The notes: generated by a model not told the origin, from the letters alone. A stretch of 64,000 nt of DNA from Antennarius striatus (GCF_040054535.1 NC_090792.1:3215501-3279500), one strand, 5' to 3'. Numbered from the stretch's first letter, positions 50,483 through 63,960 are shown. Numbers and translations: made by a program.

Positions 50483-52334
50483 ATAAGACAAACACAAATA
50501 ACGTTGTCTGTGATGAGCCTCTCTGACCACATTGTTGGCTATGACGTGGTGATCAATCGTAGGAAAACGTGCCTGCAAGTAGACCACACACAAACCACTA
50601 ACGTGTTCAAGAATCAATGTCCTCACACCAGTCAGCCACATTTCTGTTTCTGAGTATGTCACCAGACTGATCTGAAAATTTTTAAATAAAGTCTCCTCAG
50701 CAGCTCTTGTTTCTTGTTTGTTACAGGGACCATCTAGTGGTGATGAGACATGCAGCGACTGCAGCTCTTGCATAACGACTGTGTTTCTTCTTTAATAATG
50801 GAATCAAAAACATGCACTATTTTTTTCCACAGCTACAAATTCTAACAGCTCTTGAAACAGTGTGCCAGACAGTCTTATGTAACACAAAGCTAGTTCACAC
50901 ATGATTCATCTGCTGAAGGCCGAGGTAAAGACTGAAAGACGCTGCTTTTAAAAAAACTTCTATTTCTCCCTGATGCTGTGAATCACAAGTATTTCAGATT
51001 TGTACCTTAGTGTGGGTTCAAACTAGTGAAAGAAATTATTATCTGAAGGACAGGACACTGTCACCGGAGTGTTTTGAGGTTGTTGTTTTTTACCAACAAT
51101 GTGTCATGATTCTGTATTTACAGTAACTTCTAAAAATTTCCTGCTTTACTTTTACAAGCACATTTTTCCATGTTTTTCTTTGCATTTTTTACTTTCCCTA
51201 TTCTTTTCTTGTCATCTTCTTTGTCCCTGTTGTTACTCTGTCTCTTCTTCGGTCTGTGTGTTCAGCTTTGTTAGTTTTCTTCTCCTCTGTTTCTCTGTAT
51301 TCACTGTCTACTCTACCTTTGTTCATCTTTCTCATGTCTTCTGTCTCCATTTTTCCCTCCAACTTGAATCTCTGATAATTTCCATCTGGGTCTGACTGTG
51401 TTTTATCCTCCATCCCACCTGCTTGTTATTGTCTCTAAGTAACTCAGAGTATTTAGTTTGTGAGATCCTGTTAGTGATCAATCTGTTGACGTTATTTCCC
51501 AGAGTTTTTCTTACTCAGATTTGTGTTACTCAGCTTCACACTGTTTATTCTAACCTAACCAGCCACCGTAGATTAGTTATAGGGGTTTAAACCACATGAA
51601 CGATAGTGATCATAAGAATTTTATGATTGTACTTTAAAAACTTTCTCATTTCACTCTCATTCGTCCACCTCAACGGACACACATAATATGCAGTGCAGTA
51701 CATTAGATGACAGTGACACTACACACCCTAAAGTATTTAAGCTGATGAATTATGCATGATGCTTTCATAATGTAACATAAATCAAAAGCAGATACTTTTT
51801 AGTAGTGTGTCATTACTGATGAATAACACACTGATCCAAATAGGTCAGTGCCGGTGTTCTCCTGTGACTTGGTTCATGATGAAATAGAAAAACTCTTCCT
51901 GCAATCCATCCACCACCGTAAACACCTTGTGATTGAGCGTCTGGCAGATGGGAAACACAGAGGCATCAAAAAAAAAAAGTGTGAGGCTGTGCAAATTATG
52001 CAGACAGTTGACTGTTTCACAATCCTCCCACGGAGACTGTGCTGAACGAGAGCTTTTCTTTGATCACCTCTCAGGATTAACTGACGGTGTGTAACGGTGT
52101 GTGTGTGTGTGTGTGTGTGCTGCATTTCTGTTTGTTAGGTGAAGAGCAGAATGTGCATCTCACTCAAACTAACTGCAGGGAGTGGCGGTATCTCTAATAA
52201 TCCATTGAAGAGGTAGAACTATATATTATATAGTTATCATTTGAGGGCTTTCTTGGGAAAACATGAATGATGTAAACAGTAAAATGCTGCTCCGGTGTTG
52301 TACATGGGAATCCTAGAAGGGGACGGTACTCCCG

Positions 52335-52337
<3 letters not shown>

Positions 52338-52392
<55 letters not shown>

Positions 52393-52412
52393 ACGCACAC
52401 GCACACGCACAC
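52338..52412 (-). repeat. (TG)n / (TGTGCG)n directly after a SYT14 splice donor
   Basis: On the sense strand the donor GTAGGTCC is followed immediately by TGTGCG repeats and then a long TG run, so the tract starts 9 nt into the intron. The CG-containing part is a variant of the TG repeat. Confidence 0.95.
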
Positions 52413-52421
52413 AGGACCTAC

Positions 52422-52649
52422 CAATGTCAGCCGAGGCTTCGCTGCTGTAGCCGTCATAATCAGCAGTCAGAGGGCTGTACTTCTGCCGGCTCTCCCAGCT
52501 GAAGCCCCCTGCAAGTTTGGTATTAGCAGCCGCCTTGGCCCCCCCTCGGAGACCTTGGGAGCGGCTGACCGCTTCCTGATACTGACCCATCAGCTCATCC
52601 TCACTGTCTGATGACGAGCCCTGAAGGTCAGCATTGGAGTAGGCCTTGT
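52422..52649 (-). CDS. syt14: SYT14 coding exon: acidic/serine linker
   Basis: A 228-nt exon with acceptor CAAACAG| and donor GACATTG|GTAGGT. It encodes the cytosolic linker between the membrane span and C2A: DKAYSNADLQGSSSDSEDEL, then a QYQEAVSRSQ stretch, then WESRQKYSPLTADYDGYSSE. The SSSDSEDE acidic-serine block and the RQKYSPL-YDGYSSEAS block are recognisable SYT14 linker features. The serine/acidic block resembles casein kinase 2 sites; that is inference. The donor is followed after 9 nt by a long TGTGCG/TG repeat (plus strand 52338-52412), an unusual setting for a 5' splice site. Confidence 0.94.
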
Positions 52650-53946
52650 CTGTTTGGGGGAAAGAGAGCATGAAAACAGACTGAGGTGGAAAAGGTCATG
52701 CAGGATGGTCGTCTCTGACGGCCCCAACGCCGGCTCCATTAAAGCCAATGAGAAACTTAGGGTACAACGCCGGTGTGTGCATGACTACACACACTGTATG
52801 TCAACAGTGCTGTTGAATTTGCAGTAAGTTGAAACAGATTTTAGTAAATGTCCAGTAAATATTTTTCAAAACATTTTAATTGTTCAGTACATCAAACTTC
52901 ACAGGATAAACACCAGGGGCAACTCTATGTTTTGTATTAATGGTGCTAGACAAATATTCTGCCTTGTTTATAGACTATTAATTATTTTAATTGAAAGATG
53001 TCTCCATGATTAAGGTGGAAATTACATATTAAGTGTAAGTAGAGAAATATTATTTACGTGTCTGTATGAATAAGAAGAGCACAGGTGTATTCATTTGTTA
53101 TACCGTCACTGTTCTAACATGTGTCCAACATTTTGAATGTACAGTTACAGATCACTCAGTCAAAGACTAAGAAGCTTTAAATCATAAAGAAATACCTGCA
53201 CACTCACCCCACGATGCCGTTAGCTTGTTTTATTTAATTTCTCCTGCATCGTTTCACTCGGCTCATGTGATTTGTTCTGAATGACTGAAGCGTTTCATTC
53301 TGCTGAATGCTTTTCACTTGTCGCAAACAACGTCATTCATTCTCAAAGGTGTCTGACTTTTTCATCCTTCTGGGAATTCTCAAACTCTTAATAAATACGC
53401 TACTTGCAAATTTCAGATTCTCTGAACACGCTAACATGATTATCCCTATTTCCAACTTTTTATTGGATCTGCGATGGAATGACTTTCTCCACTGTCTACA
53501 AATTCTACATTAAAGACATTTTGTGTGAAGAGAGAAAAATAATTTGTTTGACTTTTACGAACAGAATCTTTGGTGGCTACAACACTGATGATGTAAAATG
53601 ACAAAGCAATAGCCTCAAAAAATGGAGATATATGTAGATATAGATGAGTTTTTAGAACATTGTTGTTGTCGTGGAGCTCTGTTCATAACGTATTTTGTGA
53701 CAATGCGCCTTACTATGCAACGGAAACATAGAAATGAGCAATATGTCAAAGTGTATGGCTTTAGTTTAGTTTATTTGATACATCTCGTATAAATGTCCAA
53801 TAGAAAAATGTCGACTAGTTTCTCTGTGATTATTTTGAGGCTAAATTCATATGAAATACTGAACTTTGTTTGGAATGCTGAGGTATCTGTAATTTTTGCC
53901 CATTAAATAGCAAAAGAGAAAAACAATGAAGATATCTAAATAGTAC

Positions 53947-53948
<2 letters not shown>

Positions 53949-53998
<50 letters not shown>
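53949..53998. repeat. (AC)n microsatellite
   Basis: A perfect AC run of about 25 units within the SYT14 intron between the transmembrane exon and the first linker exon. Confidence 0.97.
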
Positions 53999-54000
<2 letters not shown>

Positions 54001-55021
54001 GTTTCTACATACAGTATGATCTATTGAACGACAGGAAATCAGCTGATTGTGTCCATCAGTTGTAGTTTCACCTTTCGTCCACCAGGGGGCAGAAGAGCTT
54101 TAAAACAACTCCAACTAGAGCTTAACTGGTTCAGTCTGTCCAAACCAACACACTACATGATGAGCATGTTTCATTTCAGAACATGAAGAATCAAATGCAT
54201 TTCATCTACAAAAGCCTGGCCTTCTCTTCTATTTATTCTGAAAATTATTTGTTTTTTCTTGTTTAACAATAAGTTTTCATAATTTTCCATACTGAATTGT
54301 GTCCTGTATTCTTTTTAAGACAGTCGTGTTGTGAAAAGTTTCCAGTCCACATTACACTTCCTCCATTGTCTTTAACTGACTGTTGATCAGGTGACTGTCA
54401 GTGTACGGTTTACTCCCTGACTCTCTGTGCTGGACCCCTGCTGACACCAACCTTTTATATTTTGAGGCCCTGTGGACGGATGGTGGGTAAACAGGCCTAC
54501 ATCTGACAGCAACAGTAATCCGCACATAAGTTGAGAAAGGCCAGTGATGGTGGAAAATGCCCCACATGCTGAGGTCAAGCCACAGCCTGCAGTTGATGGC
54601 ATAGGTCCATAATTTAATGGGATGGCTGGACAACCCAAATACCTCCTGTTTGGGTGCAGCCCCATAAGCAGTAACAGTAAATAAAGCTTTTATTTTATGT
54701 ATTATTACATTTTTAGGTTCTGTCATCATGACAATTGTGCTGTCAGTACACAGAGGATACCAAAACATATCTAACAAAAAGCTGTAAAGGTTACTTTTTA
54801 TGTTATAATTCTAAACAAACGTTATTGGGAATAACATTTATAATATTACCAGGGGCCTGGATGCACACAAAACAGAGTCAACACAAAGTAAACATAATAG
54901 CAGGCATTTTCTGTGTTATTTCGTGTACCAATAAAATCATATTTGCAGAAGGACTGGACTATGGGGACATGTGTGTTGAAACCCGGATCCCAGAAGCAGC
55001 AGTATGTTGACGCCGGCTCAC

Positions 55022-55174
55022 CTTGAAGCTCAGCTTTTTTCCTGAAGTCGTCAAGGCACTGAAGGCTCCCTGGGTTCTGTAGGGCCAGCTTGTTGTTGAG
55101 GTACCAGAACAAGAGGGTCATCAGGATGATGAAGAGTCCGATGGCTGTCAGAAACCCCAACACCTCTGGAGAGA
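55022..55174 (-). CDS. syt14: SYT14 coding exon: transmembrane segment
   Basis: A 153-nt exon with acceptor CTCAG| and donor CAAG|GTGAGC. It encodes SPEVLGFLTAIG followed by a strongly hydrophobic stretch (LFIILMTLLFWYL), then a more polar NNKLALQNPGS stretch and a charged DDFRKKAELQ end. Synaptotagmins have a single N-terminal membrane span that places the C2 domains in the cytosol, and this exon supplies it. The entry codon is split (G|TC, valine) and so is the exit codon (G|AC, aspartate), both completed correctly by neighbouring exons. The adjoining intron sequence is open by chance and is not coding. Confidence 0.94.
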
Positions 55175-58100
55175 CTGAGACACAGAACAACGAGTGAACG
55201 GACTTCCGTAACGCTGATGAGGGTGTGTGTAGGCTGTAGGATTAACTCCAGGATTCAGAAGCTATTCAGACGCTACCTAAGTGTATGAGGTCATCCCCAT
55301 TCTGTGCAGAGGCAGCGATCGGCCCCGTTAAATCAGGAAGTTTGGGTCTTGATGTGACTCGTTGCACACATACTATGATTTTGTCTCAGATGGATGAACA
55401 TGATGAGAGGTCATGTGATCAGGAGGGAGAATACGGATCAAAACGTTGTACCTGTATGTTTAATGGGACAACCTTCCTTTCTTGCAGAGGCTATTCCAAT
55501 ACGCAGGATGCACCAAGGATTTATGTAAGTAACACTACACAGCAGCGAACACTGCATACAAAATGTTCGTGAATAATCAGCCCACCATCCACGGGCTGAG
55601 AGACGCACGATTTATGTGGTGGGATGCATCGGGTCGGAATGGGAGGACGTGCGATGCAATCCAAATGCTGCTGACTGCAGATCAGGCACATTTAAGGAGG
55701 AATAATTGTGTAATGAAAAGTGAACATATTGTAGTGTTTTTGTGTTTATGGTAGTTCTATAAAAGGGTGCCAGATTAAACCAAATCAGCTGTATCTGGAA
55801 TTGTTTTAGCTTTTTATAGTCAGTCAGTCAGTCATCTTCAGATGACCACCGCTGTATCCGTCGCAGCGGGTCATGGGGAGCCTGAGCCTATCTCGGCGGC
55901 ATAGGGCGTGAGGCAGGGGACACTCCGGGCACGACGCCAGTGCACCACGGAGAGTTTCTTATAGTCTATTAGATAACAGATTTAACTGTCAGTCATGCCT
56001 CTCATGATCCTCTGCTAATTGTGTGCTCAATCATGAGTAAACATTTAAAAGATGATATACAGAATTAGATTATCTTAATTAAATAAGCAACAATCACTAT
56101 TTAAATGCATTAATGTCTGAAGGGCCAAACAGTTAATCAGAGCACACAGTATGACAAGCGGAACTTACAGCAGCTTCATAGTTCAACTAGAGAGAATAAA
56201 TTATTCACTGCTCAGAATCCTGCTGGGCTCATTTATAGTAACAGACCAGGTCTGGAAAAAGGAAATAAGCGGAGACCATTAAGTTCAATTACACTGATGG
56301 AACATTATGAGCTATGGGTGAGAAAATGTGTTCAAATGATCTTTTTCCCCAATCAATGATGACAATGATGATGTCAATCATGCTCTGAAAATAACTGGAA
56401 TTGATGAGGTACAGGAAGATGACGAACTCCTGAAAAAAAAAGTGTGTCTGAAAAAAGCTGGCATCTGGTCCAATTTTTATAATTAATCTTGTACTTTAAC
56501 CATGAATAACAAAAGTCTTTACAAAACAGACCATGGTGGGCTGGCAGGGTTTGCTAGGTGGAAGAATCTTCTGTTGACAGAGTTAGAAGGAGGAAATGAA
56601 TTAAGGTGGTGATGATGAGGGTAAATGTCAGTGATGAGCTAAATATGCCTGAGCTCGCTGCTAGCTGTCGATGTTTGATCACATGGGGAGGTGGTAGCAG
56701 GAGGCGTTGTCCCGTGGGGATGTCTGTCTGCTCACACTGTACCGGCTTCTCACTGTTGACTGAATTGTTTACCGAGCAGATGAAGCGGATCTCACGGCTG
56801 CTCAAACAAGGGAGAAGAATCTGCAGTTTCTCTCTTTACTTTTGACTCATGTACTCAGGTTTCATTCATTACTTTTACTTCCACTTTATTTGAGTGATTG
56901 TTGTACAAAGAACAGTATAGAGGATGTTATGGTGGAAAAGAAGATTAAGCATTAGCTTTTCAGTTGGAAAACTGAGATTCTAGATTTTTGTCCAACAAAA
57001 TAACCTTTTAAATTAATATCATCATTATTAGTCTAAGATTTAAGAATAAAAAGTATAGACTAAAAATAAATACATAGCTTAAATAAATAATAACAATGAA
57101 AAGATGATGCTTCTTTGAATAATAAATTAAGCAGCTTACAATGTGTTTATCACCACATATTTAATCCAATGTATTGTTTCCATTAATGTGAATGATCCTC
57201 AGATAATGTGTGTGGGTCTGAGTGATGACTCACAGGAGCATTATGCAATAACGACAACAGTTACACAAGAAGCTCAGAGGACAATAATAAGAGGCCCTTA
57301 TAGTGATCATGAAATGTAGCCACTGCTTTATGGGATGTTCACTTTATGTTAATGTGAACAGGTTTGAAGGTGAGATTAGAACCAGACCGAATAAAGAGTT
57401 TAATGTCGACCCTAAAGGAAGTCAATCGTCCTCCATGAATTTAAATGGATTGATAATGATCTGACCTATCTACTCAGTTTAATGATTTTAATCTATTAAA
57501 TTAATTGTATTAGTATGTTTGCTTAATTTATTATTTTTCTGTGTTTGTAAATATTTATGTCCAACTATAAAAGATTGAGATAAATTGATTGTTAATTAAG
57601 AATTTGAGAAGGGGTGGGTTTAAATAAAGAAATACTGGGGGGGGTGGGGGCACCTGGAGATCCTCCAGGAGGGGTAAAGGCATGTTGCTAGGGAAAAGGA
57701 CATAGGGGTGCTCGGCTGACCCTGTTTCCATGGTAACGCAGAAGGGGAAAAATGGATTGACGTCTGATGATGTTGTCATTGTGTTATCTTTAAAATAATC
57801 AGGATTCATTCACATAGATGGAAAACTAATAAAGTTTCTTACTTCAAGTGCTTTATTGTCACTGTTGGCAAATATTTTCGTGTTTGCTACTTCCTGTCCA
57901 CATGGTAACAGTTACCATGTTAAATATAAAAATTACAATCCACCATCTCAAAACCACAAAGACACCCACCCACTGCACAGGTGGACCAGGAGCACTCTCA
58001 TACACACCCACACACACATTCAGACGAAGCTATGAAGCCTCTACCGCATAGCCGTGGGTCTGTCCACATTCCCAAACGTCCACACACACAACAATAACCT

Positions 58101-58881
58101 CTATTATCGTCATTCAGTCGTTATGAAACACAAGTACACAAGCAGCCCCTTCAGCCAATCATCCGATGTGATAATCAGCACCCTGTGGATCTGCTTTAGG
58201 TGTGTGGACATAAAGGTCATCTCCATCCAGCATATGAGTGCTGCCATGACAATAGAGACACGCAGAGCTCTGACTCAACGCTAGCATTATTGTAAACACC
58301 CCGGTGCGTTAAAGACCTTCACATTCACAGACTCATCACCAGCTTGAACGCATGCATTCACAGAAAAACAGGTTCTGTCTGGTTGAGGTTGGCGTTAGCA
58401 GCGGATTCAAATAACTTTACTGTCCCCCATACGGATGGAGCCTTCTCCCTTTAGGTTGAATCAGTTCATGTAAATCCACAATAACAGTAACACTACAGAT
58501 CAGAGCATGCAGATTACTGTGTAATTATCTAGCAGGAAATGAATAAATCCCTACTATGGGAGATGAAGAGACATGACAAATTACAGTGTAGAGTCAGCTC
58601 AACAATTACAGTAATAGTTACTGGGTAGGACAGGGAAAGTAGGTAGAATGACTCAATGGGACCAATATCCCAATTTTGCAATTTAACAAATAAAAGACTT
58701 TGTTTCTTACACAGTTTTAAAATCCATTTAAATACAAATTTAATTTAATTGACATTTTTTAAGATTCTGAAATCCTAGCAATAACATTTTTTATTATCAT
58801 TTCTGTTGCTGTCATATATCTTCTATATTCAGTATGTATATAAACGTATGACATGTGGGGCTCTGATCTGATCCGCCCTAC
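55175..58881 (-). other. SYT14 intron upstream of the membrane-span exon
   Basis: Contains a SINE-like fragment at 55,835 and otherwise unique-looking AT-rich DNA; 56,020-56,300 and 57,170-57,350 are repeat-poor. No further exon was recognised. Confidence 0.7.
55835..55960 (-). repeat. SINE-like 3' fragment
   Basis: On the minus strand the segment resembles the fragment at 32,696: GTGGTGCACTGGCGTCGTGC, GAGATAGGCTCAGGCTCCCC, ending in repeated GACTGACT. It lies in the SYT14 intron between the N-terminal and transmembrane exons, in sense orientation with the gene. Confidence 0.6.
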
Positions 58882-58929
58882 CTTTCCTGACGCAGATGAG
58901 TTCATGTACTCCACAGTTACGATCGCCAC
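58882..58929 (-). CDS. syt14: SYT14 coding exon: N-terminal extracellular/luminal segment
   Basis: This 48-nt exon starts after a TTTCCAG acceptor and ends at an AAAG|GTAGGG donor. It carries two bases of a split codon, then GDRNCGVHELICVRK, then one base of a split valine codon. The CGVHELIC motif just before the membrane span is characteristic of SYT14. Both cysteines are present. The exon phase (2 nt in, 1 nt out) fits the transmembrane exon at 55174. The missing upstream exon would hold the initiator methionine and a few residues. The identification rests on joining this motif to the following exon; a 48-nt exon alone would be weak evidence. Confidence 0.88.
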
Positions 58930-59784
58930 CTGGAAAGACAACGCAGTTTGAATGAGACACACCGCGATGGAGGGAAGCGAAAGACAAAGCACACAGCAAG
59001 GACACAGATAAAAAATATGTGAGAACATTTAAACAAACATTTAGAAAAGGAAGGAGACAGCACAGATAGAAGACATGGACGGGGACAGGATGGGATGAGA
59101 AGAGTCAGCGTGGCTTTAAACTGGAATGATGGATACGTTATCTGGTAGCATAAATATACCAACGCTAACAGTCATTTCAGTAATACAAAGCTAATTAGGA
59201 ACACAACTACCACTACATAATACTGGGAAAAACTGGCAGTGTAATTCTGTATTGTTTTCAAAACTGTCTTTTAAAAAACTCCATTTGAATGGAGTGAATT
59301 ATTCCAGGACTTGTGACACTTTTAAATGATGAGTGGTGTTACATCTGACACAATAAAACATGAACGAGCTCAAACTGAACAAAGGAGCTCTGGGAGACGC
59401 TACGCTTATATATCACTAACAGCAACGTCAGTGAATCCAAGAACCCTTACAGGACAGTGACTTATGTTCTGTCACACTGTCAGACCTCTCCTGTAAATCA
59501 GTCATGGGACAAAGAGACGAGTTTCCCTTTTGAATCAAGCTGCAATAAGTTGTAGAACAATGAGTTTGAATACATCCTAGTCTTAGCTTAGCCAACCAAT
59601 GACACATGGCCCCCCACCCTGGGTAAAACCCTAAGGAAATCCTAGCCTGATTAAGATCTCATGTCCTCTATTGTGTATATTGTGTGACGACTTGAGTTTT
59701 CACTGTAAGGAGGTGCATCCTGGGTTTCAGGTAAATTAAATCATCAAATAACATCAGTGAGCTCTTCAGGTGAACGCTTGGCTC

Positions 59785-60060
59785 AATCTCTTCTTCCTTT
59801 CCTTTCAGCTTTTCCCTTCAGAAGTCACAGCAACTACCTTCATGTCCTCTTTCATTACATCCATAAGCCTCCTCTTTGGTTTTCCTCTAGGCTGTCCCTC
59901 TGATGTACTCATTCCTGATCCTATCCTTCCTGAACACTAGGCTCAGTAATCTTCGATTTTACTCTTGGTACAGTCTTGGGATGTCAGAACATCTTACTCT
60001 TAATCTATGACCTGTTAGCGTGACTACAGGGCCTGGAAGTAAACTAACTACTGTATACAT
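59785..60060 (-). pseudogene. RTE-like LINE 3' remnant
   Basis: The minus strand encodes a degenerate stretch with RGKPKRRLMDVMKEDMKVV, the C-terminal segment that in this fish RTE family precedes the short 3' end (GAAGGGAAAAGC on the minus strand, near 59,800-59,822). Only this end is recognisable. It lies upstream of the first visible SYT14 exon. It appears to be the same family as the copies at 11.5-13.6 kb. Confidence 0.65.
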
Positions 60061-61224
60061 CTGTGGCATCTGAGCATACATGTACTGTCAAACTGTCTAT
60101 TTACTGGTCATGCACAATCAACGCTACAAGAAGGGATCCAAGTCTCAGCCAAGACTTCTGTCCGTACAGAATATACATACAGAGCATTTTCTACTCGGAG
60201 TCAGCATCTTTTGTAGCTGTACCCGTTGAGGACAGAGCATATGTGGCAGTCAGCACAAAAAGCTCTCAGGTCCTTTTTCTGTGGAAGCTTTCAGCACATT
60301 GAACTTAGAATATTTTAACTTCCAAGAAGGCTTTTAATAAGGAGGGTATTATTCTTTCTTGAATGGTTACCAAAAAAACCCTGAATTTCAGAATGAAATA
60401 CTTCTGGTGATGGTTTACTGAGGTCTGTGTGATTCTTGCATTGTAGTCTACAGATGTTTGAGTATCCACCAGAGCCAGCACATCAAGAAGAGGTTATTGA
60501 GACACAACGAGAAAGATGTCAGTCTGGTTTCCACAGCAGACAGTCTTCAGGACGGTGACTACCTCAGAAATGTTACTCACACTTGTGAAGGCCTCCCCAT
60601 CCTTATGAAGCTGTGAGGCTGCCTCTGGGACTTGCTACAGGTTGAGGTTTCAAATGGGTCAGTGTGCTGTCAGCTAACATCGGTAATATTCGTACAGCTC
60701 TGGTGCGAATGTCTGAAAGCACTGAGTCTAAAGGAGCGATGGGAACAACACATGACCTTTTCACACATTAAATAGTCACAAATGAAAGGAACCTTTATGA
60801 AAACAGACTCCATCAACAGCACAAAAGCCCACAGACACACTACAGCAAAGTTTCTACTGAACAGAATATGAAAGAAATTATGCTACAAGACTTAATGCTA
60901 CACATGATCCTAGAACCAGCAACCGATGGAACGATTGTGCAGAGTTTTTACTACCATTTTAGTTAAAGGCACCACCTTCAGATCTGAATGAAACAAAGGT
61001 TTTTAACCTCAACAGGAGGTTCTTTACTTTTAATTATTGTTCTACTTAATTTATACTGGAAGCTAAAAATGTGTTATCTGGATGAAATTAAAAAGTCCAT
61101 TCAAAGATTGTCAGGATTAAATCATGTGCAACTCTCTAAATACTCAATAATCTAGTTTACTAAAACTTACCTCAGATATCTGAGGTTCATATAGTAACTG
61201 CTCTATATTGTAAGTATATTTCTT

Positions 61225-61332
61225 TAATTCATTGTTCCTTGCAAATGAGGTTTCTTTTTTTGCACTGAGAGTAGTCTTAAAAATTTTGTTGTACACATGT
61301 GTATGACATTAAAGACATTCTATTCTATTCTA
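61225..61332 (+). repeat. LINE 3' tail with (ATTCT)n end
   Basis: The segment TTGTTGTACACATGTGTATG, then ACATTAAAGAC followed by repeated ATTCT, resembles the 3' end of L2/CR1-type fish LINEs, which finish in short ATTCT repeats. No coding part is attached. Confidence 0.55.
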
Positions 61333-63589
61333 ACAAGGGATAAAACACAAATACTAATCTTACTGCATATGAACAGAGCCGTTGGAAGAAGCTGAGCTGC
61401 TACATGACGAGACTGAAAATTCTCCATACCGAAAACCAAGTTGCTGCCCAACAGATCGATACGGCAGCTGTGTGTGGGAGGAAGACTCCTGTGCTCTTTC
61501 ACTCCTCTTCCACTCACCACACACCATACTTTTCAAAAATAACATTTGTATGTCACCTCGAGTACAGCAGAGGGCTGGCTGCTCGTTTGCACGCCGCCAA
61601 CAGTCATTTTTCATTGTCTAACCAGCACTCAAATCTGTGCTTCTATGTAACCTCCATCACCACAGATACCAAGTACAGTGTGTGAGCATATCAAACATGT
61701 TTGCAATGCTAACAAGGTAGTCAGAGACTGCAACATCCTGCGACACCCCAGAATTCAAAATTTTACCCTGACCTACACAATTTTGTGCCTCTGGCTTCAT
61801 GACCCTACTTTTTCAAGGTCAAGGTTGTGATATAATTTTCATCCCCTTGCCTCCTTGAATACAATGCCTTTTTTTTTCATCTTTCTATCTTATCCGGTTC
61901 CTGAGATTTGTGCAAAAAAAAATTGCAAAAGTTGAAATTCTTCATCATCTCATTTTAGAACCGCTTTAAGGTATTCCAAGTTTTATTTTATGTCTGTTTT
62001 AGTCAAATGATACACACAGGAGTTAATAATCAATAAAAACAAAAGGAAATTAACAAGAAATAGAAGAAAACATAGGTGGTCTAATATTTTATGTTACTGA
62101 TTGTTCTCTTCCCATTGCTTCACATTCTGGTGGAATACAGAGTGTGACATTTATCCTCTACTGAAGTATTAACAAATTCTCATCCTTTTTTAACAGATCA
62201 TGAATGGACAGTAGCAGAAGGGTCCCAACTGCAGACTATCACAGTGAAATAGACGCTCAGTGACCACCAGCGGTTCATTCTGTGGAATGCATATGGAATG
62301 CATATCCTACTCATGTATTGCCATCTGCTGAAGAAGTTTATAGAATTTACTTTCTAAAAAAGTACAGAAAATAGAAATGGTTTACTAGAACCTCCATTAG
62401 GAGGACAGATCTGGACATAGAAATACTGGACCACAACTTAGAGGTGGGTGATGGTCACAGGTGATTCATGTTAACTATTAGAATGTTAAGTATTGTAACG
62501 ATACAAAAATTACTTTGTATTTTTCAGAAATAAATATGCCCACAGGAAATGTGTATTGTAAGTTTTTATTGCCCGCTGTGATGGTGGTGATGGTGACTCT
62601 GAAATGATTCTGACAGATGGAGTCACTGCTCTGCCGTCCTGGGTAGCAGGAATCATCCTGAGGTGTCACAGGCTCTCTCCTGTAATGTATAGTGGATTCA
62701 TTAGAGTGGATTACACAATGAAGACAAGTGAATTATTGTGCAAATCTTTAGGTTACTGACCACAATACAGTCTGCTGCTCAGGTAAGACCATATATCCAA
62801 GAGCTCCACATCAGAAATGTAGTCTGCAGCATCACATGATCTGGACAGATGTTTATCTATAATGCAGTCTTGAACATGTTGAAGCAATGTTCAGTCTACA
62901 AGTACCTTGATGGGGATGTGGTACCATCTGTGCAGCCAATTACATTGGGAAATCCTAAAAGAAATTGAAGTTAATAATCCAATTTTGAGGTTGGAGCACA
63001 ATGTTATTAAGAAAATATCGTTTGCAATTCATTTATCAGATTTCTACATTATTCACCTGCAATCCTGTGGAACTCCTCCTGACTCTGTCGGGTTTATCTC
63101 CGGGGAAATAGAAAAATTGGGGTAAACGTTTCAAGGCGAGGCGCACTGAGCATCTCTCACATTGTATAGAAAAAATACCGTTTGCAAATATAAGATAAAA
63201 AACTGACCGGACCACTACCTACACACAGCACTGCTACAGATGTGAGGATGGATCAGGTCGTGGATGTATGTGATGGATGGACATGAATCAATTGGTACCG
63301 ATCATAAAGACAACTGGCCGGGCTATGACTGGACAACTGAACACGAATCACATTTTTTTAAAATCTCTGTGAATTAATGCTGAAACTCCATCAAGGGGCT
63401 CCAAGTCAAACGAACATGCTATGTTCGCCTCTAAAACACCTCTAAAATACGGAGTTATTTATTAAACCTTACTTCGATCAAACTCTCCGCCCAACAGAAC
63501 CAGGAAATGAAGCCACGCGAGCGGCGGTGAAAGGGGGCGGAGTCAAAAGAAACCCTGGGTTTGTGGAATAAAACCTGCTCCCGACCAGG

Positions 63590-63960
63590 AGTCTGTTACT
63601 GCGGTAACAAACTCAGAGGTTCAGTTTACCTCGCTACGTGAAACAGGCCAGGGTTACAGCTCTAACCCTGGGTTAAGTTACCTCCCTTTGTGAAACCGAA
63701 AACCCTGGTTTTCCCTGATTTCAGGGTTAACTTACCCACAGTTTCCACTGAACCTGCTTCGTGAGGCTAGCTTCAGAGTCTGTTACTATGGTAACAAACC
63801 TAGAGGTTTACTTTACCTCGCCTCGTGACACAGGCTAGGTTTACTCCTCTGACTCTGGATTAATTTACCTGCCTTTGTGAAACCGAAAGCCCTGGTTTTC
63901 CCTGATTTCAGGGTAAACTTACCCATGTTTTCCACTAAACCAGCTTTGTGAAACGGGCCC
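63590..63960. repeat. 187-bp tandem duplication, MITE-like
   Basis: The unit starting GTCTGTTACTGCGGTAACAA recurs 187 bp later (GTCTGTTACTATGGTAACAA). Both copies contain TTTGTGAAACCGAAA, CCCTGGTTTTCCCTGATTTC and AGGGT-AACTTACCCA. The right end reads TTTGTGAAACGGGCCCAT, whose reverse complement GGGCCCGTTTCACAAAGC is a common fish MITE terminus. The left terminus is not evident. It lies near the window edge upstream of SYT14. Confidence 0.65.

Noticed and set aside
62310..62332. Minus-strand ATGGCAATACATGAG as the SYT14 first coding exon
   Set aside because: It has no GT donor in phase 1 and runs into a stop codon.
63468..63520. Possible minus-strand donor ATCGAA|GTAAGG as the SYT14 first exon
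   Set aside because: No in-frame ATG with the needed phase precedes it; kept only as a possible 5' UTR donor.
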